A stretch of DNA of 64,000 nt from Pseudomonadota bacterium (GCA_022572185.1 JACZWL010000012.1:1-64000), one strand, 5' to 3'. Counted from the stretch's first letter, positions 24,933 to 34,781 are shown. Program-made: numbers and translations. The notes: generated by a model not told the origin, from the letters alone.

Positions 24933-26255
24933 ATGAATTACTTTGTCAATACGCTGCCGCTCGCTCTGGTCTCGGTGTTCTGCGCAGCGATTTTTTCTGC
25001 ACCAGTCTCTGCCGAGTTCAACGTCGAAGAGCAGGCAATGATCGGCTGGATTGACGAACACTCGGAGGACGCCATCGATCTTCTCGAGCAACTCGTCAAC
25101 ATCAGCAGCGGCACGATGAATCACGAAGGTGTGCGCAGGGTTGGTAAGGTGCTGCGCGCTGAGCTGGACGATCTTGGCCTCGAGACAGAATGGATCGAAC
25201 TCCCCGCGGAGACGCAACGCGCCGGTCACCTCGTCGGCAGACTCCAGGGTACGCGGGGCCGGAAAATGCTGTTGATCGGCCATCTCGACACCGTGTTCGA
25301 GGCTGCCGATGAATTTCAGGCTTATTCGCGCGAAGGCAACATCGGCAAAGGGCCGGGCATCGATGATATGAAGTCAGGCGACGTCATCATCATCTATGCC
25401 CTCAAAGCGCTGCGTGAAATCGGCGCGCTCGACGATGCGCAGATTGTCGCTTTCTACACGGGAGACGAGGAAAAGACGGGAAAGCCCTTGTCGGTGTCCC
25501 GCAAGGACCTGATTGAGGCAGGGCAATGGGCCGATGTCGCGCTCGGCTTCGAAGCGGCGGTGCACTACGACGGCAGCGACTGGGCAACGATAGCCAGGCG
25601 AAGCTCGAGCGAATGGCGCCTGGAGGTGACCGGCAAACAGGCGCATTCCTCGCGGGTCTTCAGCGAAGACGTCGGCGCGGGTGCGATATATGAGGCCGCC
25701 AGAATCATTTCGGCTTTCTATGACGAGCTGCGCGGCGAGGAGCACCTGACCTTCAATGCCGGCACCATTCTCGGCGGAACCGATGTTCAATACGATTTCG
25801 AACAGAACAGGGGCTCGACATTCGGCAAGACGAATGTGGTGCCCCGCAAGGCGATCGTTCACGGCGGCATACGTACTATTTCACTGGAACAGCTGCAACG
25901 AGCCAAAGAAGCGATGCGTGCCGTTGTCGCCCAACACCTTCCCCATACCGATGCCTCGATATCGTTTATCGACGGCTATCCGCCGATGTTTCCGACAGAA
26001 GGCAACAAGCGGCTGCAGGAAAAATTCTCGCGGATCAATGAGCAGTTGGGCAGGGGATCGATGCCCGCCCTGGATCCGTCAAGACGTGGTGCCGCCGATG
26101 TCTCTTTTGTCGCGCCGTACACCGATGCGCTGGCCGGGCTCGGTGCGATCGGTGAGGGTGGTCATACGCCGAATGAAAGCCTTGAACTCGACTCAATGGC
26201 GCTGGCTACCAAACGCGCTGCGATCCTTATTTACAGACTCAGTCGCAGGCAATAA
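24933..26255 (+). CDS. Exported M20-family metallopeptidase (glutamate carboxypeptidase-like)
   Basis: Protein of 440 aa from the ATG at 24933 (AAGGACG SD). It has a signal peptide (NTLPLALVSVFCAAIFSAPVSA) and the M20 zinc ligands in order: LLIGHLDTVFE, GPGIDDMKSG, YTGDEEKTG, and C-terminal HTPNESLELD. It probably cleaves C-terminal glutamate or dipeptides in the periplasm. It follows the symporter by 11 bp, suggesting hydrolysis and uptake of the product, though the carrier's substrate is not known. Confidence 0.87.
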   Translation: MNYFVNTLPLALVSVFCAAIFSAPVSAEFNVEEQAMIGWIDEHSEDAIDLLEQLVNISSGTMNHEGVRRVGKVLRAELDDLGLETEWIELPAETQRAGHLVGRLQGTRGRKMLLIGHLDTVFEAADEFQAYSREGNIGKGPGIDDMKSGDVIIIYALKALREIGALDDAQIVAFYTGDEEKTGKPLSVSRKDLIEAGQWADVALGFEAAVHYDGSDWATIARRSSSEWRLEVTGKQAHSSRVFSEDVGAGAIYEAARIISAFYDELRGEEHLTFNAGTILGGTDVQYDFEQNRGSTFGKTNVVPRKAIVHGGIRTISLEQLQRAKEAMRAVVAQHLPHTDASISFIDGYPPMFPTEGNKRLQEKFSRINEQLGRGSMPALDPSRRGAADVSFVAPYTDALAGLGAIGEGGHTPNESLELDSMALATKRAAILIYRLSRRQ

Positions 26256-26342
26256 TTGATGGATCGGTGACGGAGCACGACTGGTTTGATCGCGATTAAG
26301 GTAATCTTGGTCTGTAACTGCCGGTAAGCGGAGGTATTATTT

Positions 26343-27176
26343 ATGCTATCCGAAATCCTGATCAACGTGCTCGCCTCGGCGATACTACTCGTATTCGGCT
26401 ATTTCGGCGGGCAATACCGCGAACGCAGATCACACCAGGGTAAGAATCTGGAGGAATACGAGTCCTATCCGTTTGCTCTGGACGAGAAAAAAATTCTGTA
26501 TTTTGATCTGAGAAAGTTTTGTTCGGGTGTCCGCTATTTCCTGAGACATCGCGACTATTTTGCAGCTCGGCAACTAATTCTCGTCGGAGAGCAAAACGAT
26601 GTCGACAACAGCCTGACAGGCGACGATAAAGCGCAGTATCGGAAGTTGTACCACAAGTTTGGCGGAGACAAGATCCTTGACGATACTGCGAAGTACCTCG
26701 AAAATTATAAACGCATCGTGCGCTTGATCGGTGACAGTTTCCCGGACACGGGGATGGAAATTCTTCTGCACAATCTGACGAATCCCGCGAAAGCGCTTTA
26801 CCAGATCAAGAATAATGTTACCGGTCGAAGCGTAGAAGCTCCTGCAACGAATCTGGTGCTCGATCTGAAAACGCGCCGACTGCAGAACCAGGACAAGCTG
26901 AATTACGAGCTGAATATTGGCGCGCGAAAATTCAAATGCACGACCATACCCATATATCGGGAAAACTATGGCCTTGTCGGAGCAATTTGCATCAACCTGG
27001 ACGTGAATTACCTTAAAGAAGAGATTCTAAGTAGTACGGAAAAGGTGAATGCTTTCATCAAAGCTCTGTGCAAAACGGACATGGTTCTGGACGAGAACAT
27101 ACTCAGTAAGGATGAGTACGAAAAGGCACTGGCGGGCAAACGACATTTTCGTGATTTCACGACGGTTGCCGGATGA
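26343..27176 (+). CDS. Membrane-anchored YheO-type PAS (PAS_6) sensor protein without HTH
   Basis: Protein of 277 aa. An N-terminal helix (~5-22) is followed by a cytoplasmic region. Residues ~128-225 (GDSFPDTGMEILLHNLTNP, NNVTGRSVEAPATNL, CTTIPIYRENYGLVGAICINLDV) fit the YheO/DauR PAS-like domain. DauR-type regulators carry a C-terminal HTH. Here the C-terminus is a short basic helix (KDEYEKALAGKRHFRDF) with no HTH. It may be a membrane sensor that signals by protein contact. The middle segment (~40-125) is unassigned. Confidence 0.65.
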   Translation: MLSEILINVLASAILLVFGYFGGQYRERRSHQGKNLEEYESYPFALDEKKILYFDLRKFCSGVRYFLRHRDYFAARQLILVGEQNDVDNSLTGDDKAQYRKLYHKFGGDKILDDTAKYLENYKRIVRLIGDSFPDTGMEILLHNLTNPAKALYQIKNNVTGRSVEAPATNLVLDLKTRRLQNQDKLNYELNIGARKFKCTTIPIYRENYGLVGAICINLDVNYLKEEILSSTEKVNAFIKALCKTDMVLDENILSKDEYEKALAGKRHFRDFTTVAG

Positions 27177-27182
27177 TTTCGG

Positions 27183-28076
27183 ATGACTGCCGCAGGTGCT
27201 ATGAACGCAGAACACTCAAATAACGACGACAAAAGACGCGTCCAGATTGCCCTGGTGCTGACGGCGACGTTCATGGTCGTCGAGGTCATCGGCGGCATCC
27301 TGTCCGGCTCACTGGCGTTACTGGCGGATGCGGGCCACATGCTGACCGATACGATGGCATTGACACTTGCCGCAGTCGCATTCGGCGTCAGCGCCAGGCC
27401 TGCAGACTCCAAAAGGAGTTACGGGTACCACCGCTTTCAAATTCTGGCCGCCTTTGTTAACGGGCTGAGCCTTCTGCTTGTCGTCGGGTGGATTCTGATC
27501 GAGGCAATGCGGCGCTTGATGTCTCCCCAGGATGTCATGGGGACAACGATGCTGATAGTGGCCAGCGCGGGTTTGCTGGTCAATATTATTGCATTCATCG
27601 TCCTGCACGGCGGCGATCGCGAGAACCTGAATATTCGCGGCGCGGCCTTACATGTTGCAGGCGATCTTCTGGGATCTATTGCGGCAATCGTCGCAGCCAT
27701 CGTGATTATCTTCACAGCCTGGATGCCGATCGACCCGATTCTCTCGGTCGTAGTCGCGTTGCTGATCCTGCGCAGCGCCTGGTATCTCGTCAAACGAAGT
27801 GCGCACATCCTGCTCGAAGGTGCGCCGGAATGGCTTGATCAGGACAGCATGCAAAACCGGCTGGTCGAACGGATACCCGCCATTAACAGTATCCACCATG
27901 TGCACGTGTGGGGACTGACGCCGCAGCATCTGATGCTGACCATGCATGTTGCGCTGAAAGACAGCCCCACTGATGCGACCGCTGTTGTCCGCAGAGTCAA
28001 GGCGATCCTGCGTGAGGACTTTGGTATCAGGCACTCGACGATCGAAATAGAAACCGAGGATTGTGCCGATCACTGA
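27183..28076 (+). CDS. Cation diffusion facilitator (ZitB/CzcD-type metal exporter)
   Basis: Protein of 297 aa. Six membrane helices carry the CDF metal sites: ADAGHMLTD in TM2 and ALHVAGD in TM5 (two HxxxD pairs, as in zinc exporters). A cytoplasmic C-terminal domain (HHVHVWGLTPQHLMLTMHV) follows. It starts 6 bp after the PAS gene, so it may be co-expressed with that sensor. Its last 7 bp overlap the convergent phosphoribosyltransferase gene. Confidence 0.9.
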   Translation: MTAAGAMNAEHSNNDDKRRVQIALVLTATFMVVEVIGGILSGSLALLADAGHMLTDTMALTLAAVAFGVSARPADSKRSYGYHRFQILAAFVNGLSLLLVVGWILIEAMRRLMSPQDVMGTTMLIVASAGLLVNIIAFIVLHGGDRENLNIRGAALHVAGDLLGSIAAIVAAIVIIFTAWMPIDPILSVVVALLILRSAWYLVKRSAHILLEGAPEWLDQDSMQNRLVERIPAINSIHHVHVWGLTPQHLMLTMHVALKDSPTDATAVVRRVKAILREDFGIRHSTIEIETEDCADH

Positions 28077-28609
28077 GGTTTGACGACGCCGATATAGGGA
28101 AGCGTGCGGTCCTGTTCGGCATAGTCCAGCCCGTAGCCAACGACCCATTCGTCGCCGATGGTGAAGCCGAGGTAGTCGATGTCCAGCTCGACCTCCGTGC
28201 TGTGTTCCTTGTGAAGGAGGACGCAGGTTCGAATTGATGCCGGCTCTCTCGATTTCAACATGTCGATCAGATAGTGCAAGGTATGACCGGTATCGACGAT
28301 GTCCTCGACGATAAGTACATGCTTGCCTTCGATACTGCCACGTACGTCCATCACGAGGCGCACGGCGCCACTCGGCATGCTGCCATCCTCATAGCTGGAA
28401 ACCGCGATAAATTCGATTGACCGTGGGATAGTCAGGCGACGTGAAAGATCTGCAAGGAGAATAAATGCGCCTTTCAGTACGCCGAGCAGCACGATCTCTC
28501 CCTTGCCTGCATAGTCAGCGGAAATCTCGGCGGCGAGTTCGTCCACTCGGCGGCTGATATCATCTTCGCTGATCAGTATTTTGGGAGCGTGATTCTCCAA
28601 GGAGGGCAC
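28070..28609 (-). CDS. hpt: Hypoxanthine phosphoribosyltransferase
   Basis: Protein of 179 aa, the normal length for Hpt. The PRPP-binding loop VLIVEDIVDTGHTL and the flexible-loop region FIAVSSYEDG are present, and VVGYGLDYAEQDRTLPYIG closes the protein as in bacterial Hpt. It salvages hypoxanthine/guanine to IMP/GMP. It is transcribed against the CDF gene and overlaps its end. Confidence 0.93.
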   Translation of the reverse strand: MPSLENHAPKILISEDDISRRVDELAAEISADYAGKGEIVLLGVLKGAFILLADLSRRLTIPRSIEFIAVSSYEDGSMPSGAVRLVMDVRGSIEGKHVLIVEDIVDTGHTLHYLIDMLKSREPASIRTCVLLHKEHSTEVELDIDYLGFTIGDEWVVGYGLDYAEQDRTLPYIGVVKPQ

Positions 28610-28841
28610 CGTGTCTGCAGAAACCGGGTTAAGGTAGCCTGAGGGAATCCCCGGTGCAATAGCAAGCTTTGACGATTATTTTTGCTCGGGCGAACGCGGT
28701 CAATCAAATCGTGTCCAATCAAGAGGATAGATCACGGTCGTCGCTCGATTCAGTGTTGACAGGCGCCTGACGGCGGCAGGTCCTCGCGTTATTCGACGGT
28801 TTGCAGGAGAATAAGAGCCCGACCGGAAAGAACGATTCGAA

Positions 28842-29636
28842 ATGAGAGACGGACCAGGGAAAATCCTGTTGACAGCCAGTGTGCTGGCCGTTGTGCTCGC
28901 CGTACTCGGCGGCTGTGTGACCACGACACGGTCGGCCCTGGTGACATCCGCGGACAGCAGCGATTGCGTGGTTCTGTTACATGGTCTCAACCGAAGTTGG
29001 CACGCCATGTCGAAAATGGCGACGGAATTGCAGGCGGCGGGCTTTACAACAGTAAACGTCGACTATCCGTCCCAGACTGGCCCGATCGAAGAGCTCGCCC
29101 CGATGGCCGTCAACGAGGGTCTCGAAAAGTGCCGCGAGGCCGATGCAGTGCAAATTCACTTCGTGACCCACTCCATGGGCGGCATTCTGCTTCGCTACGC
29201 ACACAATGAATCGCCGATTCCCGAACTGGGCAGGGTTGTCATGCTTGCCCCGCCCAACCAGGGCAGCGAAATCGTCGACGTGACGAAAGACTGGCCGGGT
29301 GCCGAGTTGCTATCCGGGGAAGCCGGCCTGCAAATTGGCACTGATGAAAACAGTATTCCGGCTCAACTCGGTCCGGTTGATTTCGAACTGGGCATCATCG
29401 CGGGGACCGGGACGATAAGCCCCTTTCTCTCCATGATGTTACCGAATCCTAATGATGGAAAGGTGTCTGTCGCGAGCACAAGAGTCGAAGGAATGGACGA
29501 CTTTCTCATCGTCAAAAATTCTCACCACTTTATTGTGACGAACGACCACGTCATCGAGAACACGATACAGTTTCTGCGCAGCGGAAACTTCCTGGAATCA
29601 GACGCGCCGGTCAGGTTCGTCCCGTCGTCACAGTGA
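28842..29636 (+). CDS. Lipoprotein alpha/beta-hydrolase, lipase-like
   Basis: Protein of 264 aa. A lipobox VLGG-C25 follows an N-terminal hydrophobic stretch, so it is membrane-anchored. The lipase landmarks are VVLLHGLNRSWHAMSKM (oxyanion region) and THSMGGI (nucleophile Ser111 in GxSxG). The catalytic His may be in the SHHFIVTNDHV segment near the C-terminus. It probably acts on lipid or ester substrates in the periplasm. It stands alone and is convergent with the next gene. Confidence 0.82.
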   Translation: MRDGPGKILLTASVLAVVLAVLGGCVTTTRSALVTSADSSDCVVLLHGLNRSWHAMSKMATELQAAGFTTVNVDYPSQTGPIEELAPMAVNEGLEKCREADAVQIHFVTHSMGGILLRYAHNESPIPELGRVVMLAPPNQGSEIVDVTKDWPGAELLSGEAGLQIGTDENSIPAQLGPVDFELGIIAGTGTISPFLSMMLPNPNDGKVSVASTRVEGMDDFLIVKNSHHFIVTNDHVIENTIQFLRSGNFLESDAPVRFVPSSQ

Positions 29637-29645
29637 CGGATGCAG

Positions 29646-31307
29646 CTAGTTTTCTGATTCGCCATCGAGACGATCGATGGTTGCGATTGGCATCGGCCCC
29701 GGTGGAATACCATCGGCTTCTTTCGCATCCCGGACCATCTTGCGAACCTGGGCCCGGAGTTCTCGCGCGTCGTAGATGATACCGTCCTTGATTGTCCATT
29801 TGACGCCGCCGATGCGCTCAACTTCGCCACTGTCATCATTCAGCCGAATCGTGCCGGTCCCGAAAAGTACTTTCAGGTTTTCGATGGGGTTATGCTCGAC
29901 GATAGCGAAGTCAGCTTTCTTGCCGACTTGAATACTGCCGACATCGGCCTCTTTCCCCAGAATCTGGGCGCCGACCAGAGTCGCAGCATTGATTACTTCC
30001 AACGGATGAAACCCGGCTTCACGCATAAGTTCCATCTCCTGCACATAGCCGAAGCCGTACAAGTTGTACAAATATCCGGTATCACTGCCCAAACCAACCT
30101 TTCCGCCGCGATTTTTGTATTCATTGACGAACGTCATCCATAGCCGCATGTTCTCTTTCCATGCCATTTCGTCCTCTGTCGTCCAGTAGAACCAAAAGGA
30201 TCCGTGTGCGTTGCGATTGGGCCGATAGAATCGCCACAGCGCTGGCAGCGTGTATTCGTCATGCCATACCGCCCGGCTCATGCGCATGAAATCGCGGCTC
30301 GTGAGATAAGCAGTAAAGGTGGGCACCAAAGCAAAGTCCCGCTCCAGGAGCGTGTTCATGACCTCGTTCCATTTGTCGCTGTAAGGCGGAGCGGTGTCCT
30401 TCCACAATCGCCCGGCTTCGCCGAAGCGGTCTTGCTCATTGTGATAGATATAATCGACGGGATAGTTCTGGATTTTCTTATCCGTGAACATCGCTTCCGG
30501 AAGCCCGTACCAGTGTTCCATGGATCCGAGCCCGTGAGACGAGGTATCGAGAACGTTTGCGTGCACGACATCCAGTTGCGCATGGTGCATCGTGGTACGA
30601 AGCTCGAGTTTGTTGGCCTCATCCAGTGCAGCCCACAGAATCTCGGCTGGAGCACCAAAGAACTTGATGCCTTCAGCGCCGCCTTTCGCGAGACGCCTGA
30701 TTTCGTTTCTTGCCCCTTGCGGTGAATCGATACCTTTATCGTTCGTCAGGCGGAAAAACGGGTACGGGGTGATCCGGGGCGCTACGATTTCATTCAGATT
30801 GCTGCGCCGCTTGAGATCGGAGATCCATTCGACGGGACGGTCGTTGCCCAATTCCCTGATCGTTGTCGTGCCATGCGCCATCTGTAGCTTGAAGATGTAC
30901 TCGGGCGGAACATTCTGATCGGTTTCGAGTGAATGTATGTGTGAGTGAAGATCGATGAATCCAGGCAAGATGTAATGACCTTCGAGATTCAACTCATAGT
31001 CGCCTTTTTCCGGCCGATCGTCCGGAGCGATAGCTAAACCCGGCACGCCGACAACTTTTATCTCGGCGATGCGATCCTTCTCGATAACTATATCTACCGG
31101 TCCCTGCGGCGGTGCGCCGGTTCCATCGATCAGGTAGCCGCCCCGCAAGACGAGTCGCTCGAATTGCCCCACGCCCTCGCCATCAGCCCGGTCGGGCACG
31201 TCTTCGCTTTGTGCGTAGGCGAAAGAACCACCAAGAACGATGCAGACAGCAAAAATCGAGGTTGAACTTCGACCGAGAAATCGATTAGCGATTGCACAAA
31301 TCATCAA
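29646..31307 (-). CDS. Exported amidohydrolase-family protein
   Basis: Protein of 553 aa with a signal peptide ending in SFAYA-QS. It has the metal-binding GFIDLHSHIHS motif, a mid-domain TTMHHAQLDVVH, and GLGSDTGYLYNLYGFGYVQEMELM near the end. C-terminal VGKKADFAIVEHNP is the returning beta-strand of the composite amidohydrolase domain. The substrate is unknown. It is unrelated in detail to the YtcJ-like enzyme at 16.4 kb. Confidence 0.85.
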   Translation of the reverse strand: MMICAIANRFLGRSSTSIFAVCIVLGGSFAYAQSEDVPDRADGEGVGQFERLVLRGGYLIDGTGAPPQGPVDIVIEKDRIAEIKVVGVPGLAIAPDDRPEKGDYELNLEGHYILPGFIDLHSHIHSLETDQNVPPEYIFKLQMAHGTTTIRELGNDRPVEWISDLKRRSNLNEIVAPRITPYPFFRLTNDKGIDSPQGARNEIRRLAKGGAEGIKFFGAPAEILWAALDEANKLELRTTMHHAQLDVVHANVLDTSSHGLGSMEHWYGLPEAMFTDKKIQNYPVDYIYHNEQDRFGEAGRLWKDTAPPYSDKWNEVMNTLLERDFALVPTFTAYLTSRDFMRMSRAVWHDEYTLPALWRFYRPNRNAHGSFWFYWTTEDEMAWKENMRLWMTFVNEYKNRGGKVGLGSDTGYLYNLYGFGYVQEMELMREAGFHPLEVINAATLVGAQILGKEADVGSIQVGKKADFAIVEHNPIENLKVLFGTGTIRLNDDSGEVERIGGVKWTIKDGIIYDARELRAQVRKMVRDAKEADGIPPGPMPIATIDRLDGESEN

Positions 31308-31353
31308 AATTCGCTCCGTTTATTAGTTCGCAATCGGTACGCCTTGGCCGGTG

Positions 31354-32361
31354 TCACGTTCGAGACTCATCAGCCGTGTGCGTAACCGGGTACTCGGATC
31401 TCACGGCTTCATGGATAGCCATCCAGTCGTGGTAACGCGTATTGAGCACTTGGAAATCCTCTTCATCATCCACATCCAGGCTGAGGCCGCCAAAGGGCGT
31501 CGTGACGAACCGCAACCGACCGCCGATTATCGTGCTGGTAGACGCCTCAATCTTCTCCCGGGTGTTGCCCCGGCGCAGCCAGCGGTACAGACGACCGCCG
31601 TGGCGTGCGGCCAGGAGCGTCACCTGCAGGCGCAGGCCTAACCACGCGGCGTGCCAGCCGCCTTTCTGGCTCAGGACCCTGAACACCAGAGTCACCACGT
31701 TTCTCCAGTCGACAGCTTTGCGGTGACTAAAGCCGGTTTGCAGAAATTCCTCGTGGGCCAGCTGCCGTGGTCTGACAACGTAAATATTTGCGAGACGTAT
31801 GCGCGCGAAGTCGAGTTCCACGAGAGGCCTGATGATCCCCGGTTTTTCGCCGTCCGGATAGAACGGGGTAAGCCCAGCCTCGTCAGCCACGCCGACCATC
31901 AGCCCATAGGGTTCATCCGATGCCTGGTCCTCGGCCGCACAGCGAGCGACGTAGTCGTCTACTGAAATTGACGATATCAGTGGCAAGTCGCTGGAAATAA
32001 GCAAATAAGGCCGCATCAGCGGATCCTCTTTAGCATCCGTGGCTTGCCGTTCTTCGCTGGCACGGGCGCCGGCCCAGCAATTCGCCAGCATATTACCTTC
32101 CTGTTGCACCAGGTGAACCTCGGCCGGCACGCTTTGCAGTGCCTTGCTCACTTCTCCTACGGGTCCGACCACGAAAATATCGCCGATAGATTGTGCGCCG
32201 AGTAACGCGTCAACCACATGCCGTAACAGCGGCCGGCCATCCAGGATCAGGAATGCCTTGTTTTGCCCCTTGATCCTCCGCGTCGAATCACGGTGCATTC
32301 CGGCCAGCACGATCGCATCGAGCGGATGGGAAAAAGACGGCAGGTACTCTTCTTGGTTCAT
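31354..32361 (-). CDS. MobA-like NTP-transferase domain protein
   Basis: Protein of 335 aa. Residues ~15-140 resemble a nucleotidyltransferase of the MobA/IspD type (DAIVLAGMHRDSTRRIKGQNKAFLIL for the LAGG-K loop, then LLISSDLPLIS with the metal Asp). The C-terminal half is unassigned. It lies downstream of the phospholipid-type operon in the same direction, separated by 273 bp. A role in making an activated head group is possible but only inferred. True MobA is shorter (~200 aa). Confidence 0.65.
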   Translation of the reverse strand: MNQEEYLPSFSHPLDAIVLAGMHRDSTRRIKGQNKAFLILDGRPLLRHVVDALLGAQSIGDIFVVGPVGEVSKALQSVPAEVHLVQQEGNMLANCWAGARASEERQATDAKEDPLMRPYLLISSDLPLISSISVDDYVARCAAEDQASDEPYGLMVGVADEAGLTPFYPDGEKPGIIRPLVELDFARIRLANIYVVRPRQLAHEEFLQTGFSHRKAVDWRNVVTLVFRVLSQKGGWHAAWLGLRLQVTLLAARHGGRLYRWLRRGNTREKIEASTSTIIGGRLRFVTTPFGGLSLDVDDEEDFQVLNTRYHDWMAIHEAVRSEYPVTHTADESRT

Positions 32362-32634
32362 CGCTGTATGAGTCTGGTGATTTTACCCTTGGCGCGTATG
32401 GTTTCCGCCAGGGCCAATGCGAATCATTATTACCAATAGACGAAAAAAGCAATTAGCAATCCAAGGATAAGATCGATTGGCTATTTGTCAACTTTTCGGA
32501 ACGGGCATTTCGGCTGCGCAGACTCCTGGCCTGATCTTTAACCAGGAGCACAGTTTCAAGGACGTCGAGGACCTGAGTGGGCCGATGTTGCTTGCCAACG
32601 CGACGCGATGACCCCTAATCTTTCGGTGCTGGTC

Positions 32635-33078
32635 CTACTGCCTGGAGCGGCGGTGGGAGTCGTAGTAAACGAACCGCTTAAGCAGGAACAGGTTGATGGT
32701 AGCGGCGGTAGCAATGCAGATTACCCAGGCGAGGCGGTGATGCAGCTGCATGTATTCGACAAGCAGGTAATTAAGGAGGGTTGTCAATACCGCGACCGAG
32801 GAATAAAGAAGATAGGCGCGCCCGAGGCTGGCCCAATACGGTGTGCGATCGATATATGTGAGCCAGCGATGCAGTGCATGCTGCCGTGGTACCGCGATCA
32901 TGATCGAGACTAACCAACTGGTGGTGGCACGCGGTGTGAAGGGATTAAGATAGTAAACGATTTCATACACAACGAGTCCGATCAGTCCACCGGACAGGGC
33001 CACAAGGATCAGTCGCGGCGTTTCCGGTAGCTGGTGCAACATGCGCTGGAGGGCACTGTGCTGAGCGTCGTCAATCAT
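32635..33078 (-). CDS. GtrA-family membrane protein
   Basis: Protein of 147 aa with four membrane segments and the GtrA pattern (LVALSGGLIGLVVYEIVYYLN, RAYLLYSSVAVLTTLLNYLLVEY, CIATAATINLFLLKRFVY). GtrA proteins are thought to flip or handle polyprenyl- or lipid-linked sugars. It is the last gene of the CDP-lipid operon, 90 bp after the CdsA-like gene. The 273 bp between it and the NTP-transferase gene holds no clear feature. Confidence 0.8.
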   Translation of the reverse strand: MIDDAQHSALQRMLHQLPETPRLILVALSGGLIGLVVYEIVYYLNPFTPRATTSWLVSIMIAVPRQHALHRWLTYIDRTPYWASLGRAYLLYSSVAVLTTLLNYLLVEYMQLHHRLAWVICIATAATINLFLLKRFVYYDSHRRSRQ

Positions 33079-33168
33079 CGATTTTCTGGCCCACTGGCGG
33101 CGCAGATATCATCAGGCAAGGTCATGATTTCTTGAGTCGCATCGCTGAAAGTGGAGTTGATCCGCCGC

Positions 33169-33903
33169 TTAAGCGAGACCGGCAAAGTAAATGATGGGTC
33201 CGACCATTGCGCTCGCGGCGAGAAAGCTGTCGAAGCGGTCCAGAACGCCCCCCTGGCCGGGAAGGGCGGTGCCGTAATCTTTGATCCCCGCTCGCCGCTT
33301 GACCCAGGATGCTGCAAGATCGCCGCTCAAACCTGCCGCTGCAATGGCGATAGCAAGCAGCAGTGCGGCGCCGGGATCCGGCCAAACGAGTTCGCGGAAC
33401 AACAGGCCCACCAGCAGTGCGGCAACCAGGCCACCGATCGTACCCTCAACGGTTTTCCCCGGGCTTAGCCGGGGAGCCAGCGGGTGGCGCCCCACCAGCT
33501 GACCAACGACCTGGCTGAAACCGTCAAACACGGCAACCAGCAAGTAGAGGTAGATCCAGCTTGCGGACGACAGCATCGGGACCATGGCGATCGCTACCGC
33601 TGCGATCACGGTAAAGGTCAGCCAGGTCGCAATCCTGTACCGGCCTGGTCCGAATGCAGGAGGTGCAGAAGCTCGCCATAGTTCGAATGCAGCCTGCGTA
33701 ACTATCACAACGACGAATATGAACATGCTAACGGAACCGCCGGCAGCGCAGGCAAGTGCGGTATGCACGATCAGGAAGTACACCACAAGCTTTTTCCAGC
33801 GCTCGCGGGCGACCGGTGCCGGTATGTTTCGGTTGCTCAGCGCCATTAACAACGAGCCCATCGCGAAACCGGACAATGTCGTGATAAAAATATTCTCGAT
33901 CAT
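33169..33903 (-). CDS. CdsA-like phosphatidate (CTP) cytidylyltransferase
   Basis: Protein of 244 aa from the ATG at 33903, which overlaps the stop of the kinase gene (ATGA, 33900-33903). It has about seven membrane helices and the C-terminal CTP-transferase signature S-x-V-K-R-x4-K-D-x-G-x2-L-P-x-x-G-G-x-x-D-R. One common residue, His of the PxHGG stretch, is Gln here. It would convert phosphatidate or a related lipid phosphate to the CDP-lipid. Its coupling to a lipid kinase and a CDP-alcohol transferase fits a dedicated lipid pathway. Confidence 0.87.
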   Translation of the reverse strand: MIENIFITTLSGFAMGSLLMALSNRNIPAPVARERWKKLVVYFLIVHTALACAAGGSVSMFIFVVVIVTQAAFELWRASAPPAFGPGRYRIATWLTFTVIAAVAIAMVPMLSSASWIYLYLLVAVFDGFSQVVGQLVGRHPLAPRLSPGKTVEGTIGGLVAALLVGLLFRELVWPDPGAALLLAIAIAAAGLSGDLAASWVKRRAGIKDYGTALPGQGGVLDRFDSFLAASAMVGPIIYFAGLA

Positions 33904-34781
33904 GCCGGCCCGTTCTGGAGACACCAAAGTGCCGCAGGCAGGCTCTCAACGGACAGTCCTACGACGCCCGGAAATAACTGTCCGTCAATCATCAGGGTCT
34001 GCGGCGAAGAAAGTGAAAGCCTGGCAGTTGCCGACTGGTTGTGTTCACTCGGGTCATAAATCTTCAACCCGGACAGGATGGACAGGTTGTGCAATGTCTG
34101 GCGCAGCCAGCCGACATTAAGGGCCATCACATCCAACAGGCCATCCTGTAAATGTGCGTCGGCAAAGGCCGGAAAGTTTGCAAGGTGTACGGTGTTGTTG
34201 ATGACAATACCTGTACATGATCGTTCGCCGTCGTCGCGGTCTGCCGTGGTAAACCGACACGAGAACGAATTCGGCCGGGTCATAAGCGTCGCCAACGCAT
34301 ACCCGTATGAGCCGACAGCAGAAAAATAGGCTGCGCGATCAACAACGCTGACGACGTATCCCAGAGCAATAGTGCTTGCAGACAGGTAACTTGCCTGCCC
34401 GCCATCGCTGATGTCAATGTCGGCCTGCATGAGGTCCATACATTTACTGGTGCCACTCTGAAGCGCACGGAACCCGTCAGCAATGCTTCTAATGCCGAGG
34501 TCCCGTGCCAGACAATTGCCGCGACCGGTCGGAATCAATCCGAGGTGCTGGCGTTCGCGTTCCAAACCAGCGATAACTTCGAAGATCGTGCCGTCGCCAC
34601 CCACGACCAGGATGCCATCGAAGTCTTTTGATTGCCTGGCGATTCGGGTAGCAGCACCCGCAGCATCGGTCCGGACAACGCTGTCGACAAGCTGCCGGAG
34701 CTCTGGCATCCATTGCCGGTCGAAACCGGACGACTTGTATCGGCCGGAGCAGGGATTAACAATCGCCAGCCACTTGCTCAC
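33900..34781 (-). CDS. Diacylglycerol/lipid kinase catalytic-domain protein
   Basis: Protein of 293 aa with the DAGK catalytic glycine motif VVGGDGTIFEVIAGL (~58-72) and IPTGRGNCLARDLGI next to it, as in YegS/DagK-like lipid kinases. It would phosphorylate a diacylglycerol or similar lipid. Both ends overlap neighbours by 4 bp (ATGA), indicating tight translational coupling with the CDP-alcohol transferase upstream and the CdsA-like enzyme downstream. Confidence 0.87.
   Translation of the reverse strand: MSKWLAIVNPCSGRYKSSGFDRQWMPELRQLVDSVVRTDAAGAATRIARQSKDFDGILVVGGDGTIFEVIAGLERERQHLGLIPTGRGNCLARDLGIRSIADGFRALQSGTSKCMDLMQADIDISDGGQASYLSASTIALGYVVSVVDRAAYFSAVGSYGYALATLMTRPNSFSCRFTTADRDDGERSCTGIVINNTVHLANFPAFADAHLQDGLLDVMALNVGWLRQTLHNLSILSGLKIYDPSEHNQSATARLSLSSPQTLMIDGQLFPGVVGLSVESLPAALWCLQNGPA

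Noticed and set aside
32450-32612. Short plus-strand open frame (TTG start) between the NTP-transferase and GtrA genes
   Set aside because: About 45 codons with no SD, no ATG and no recognisable family.
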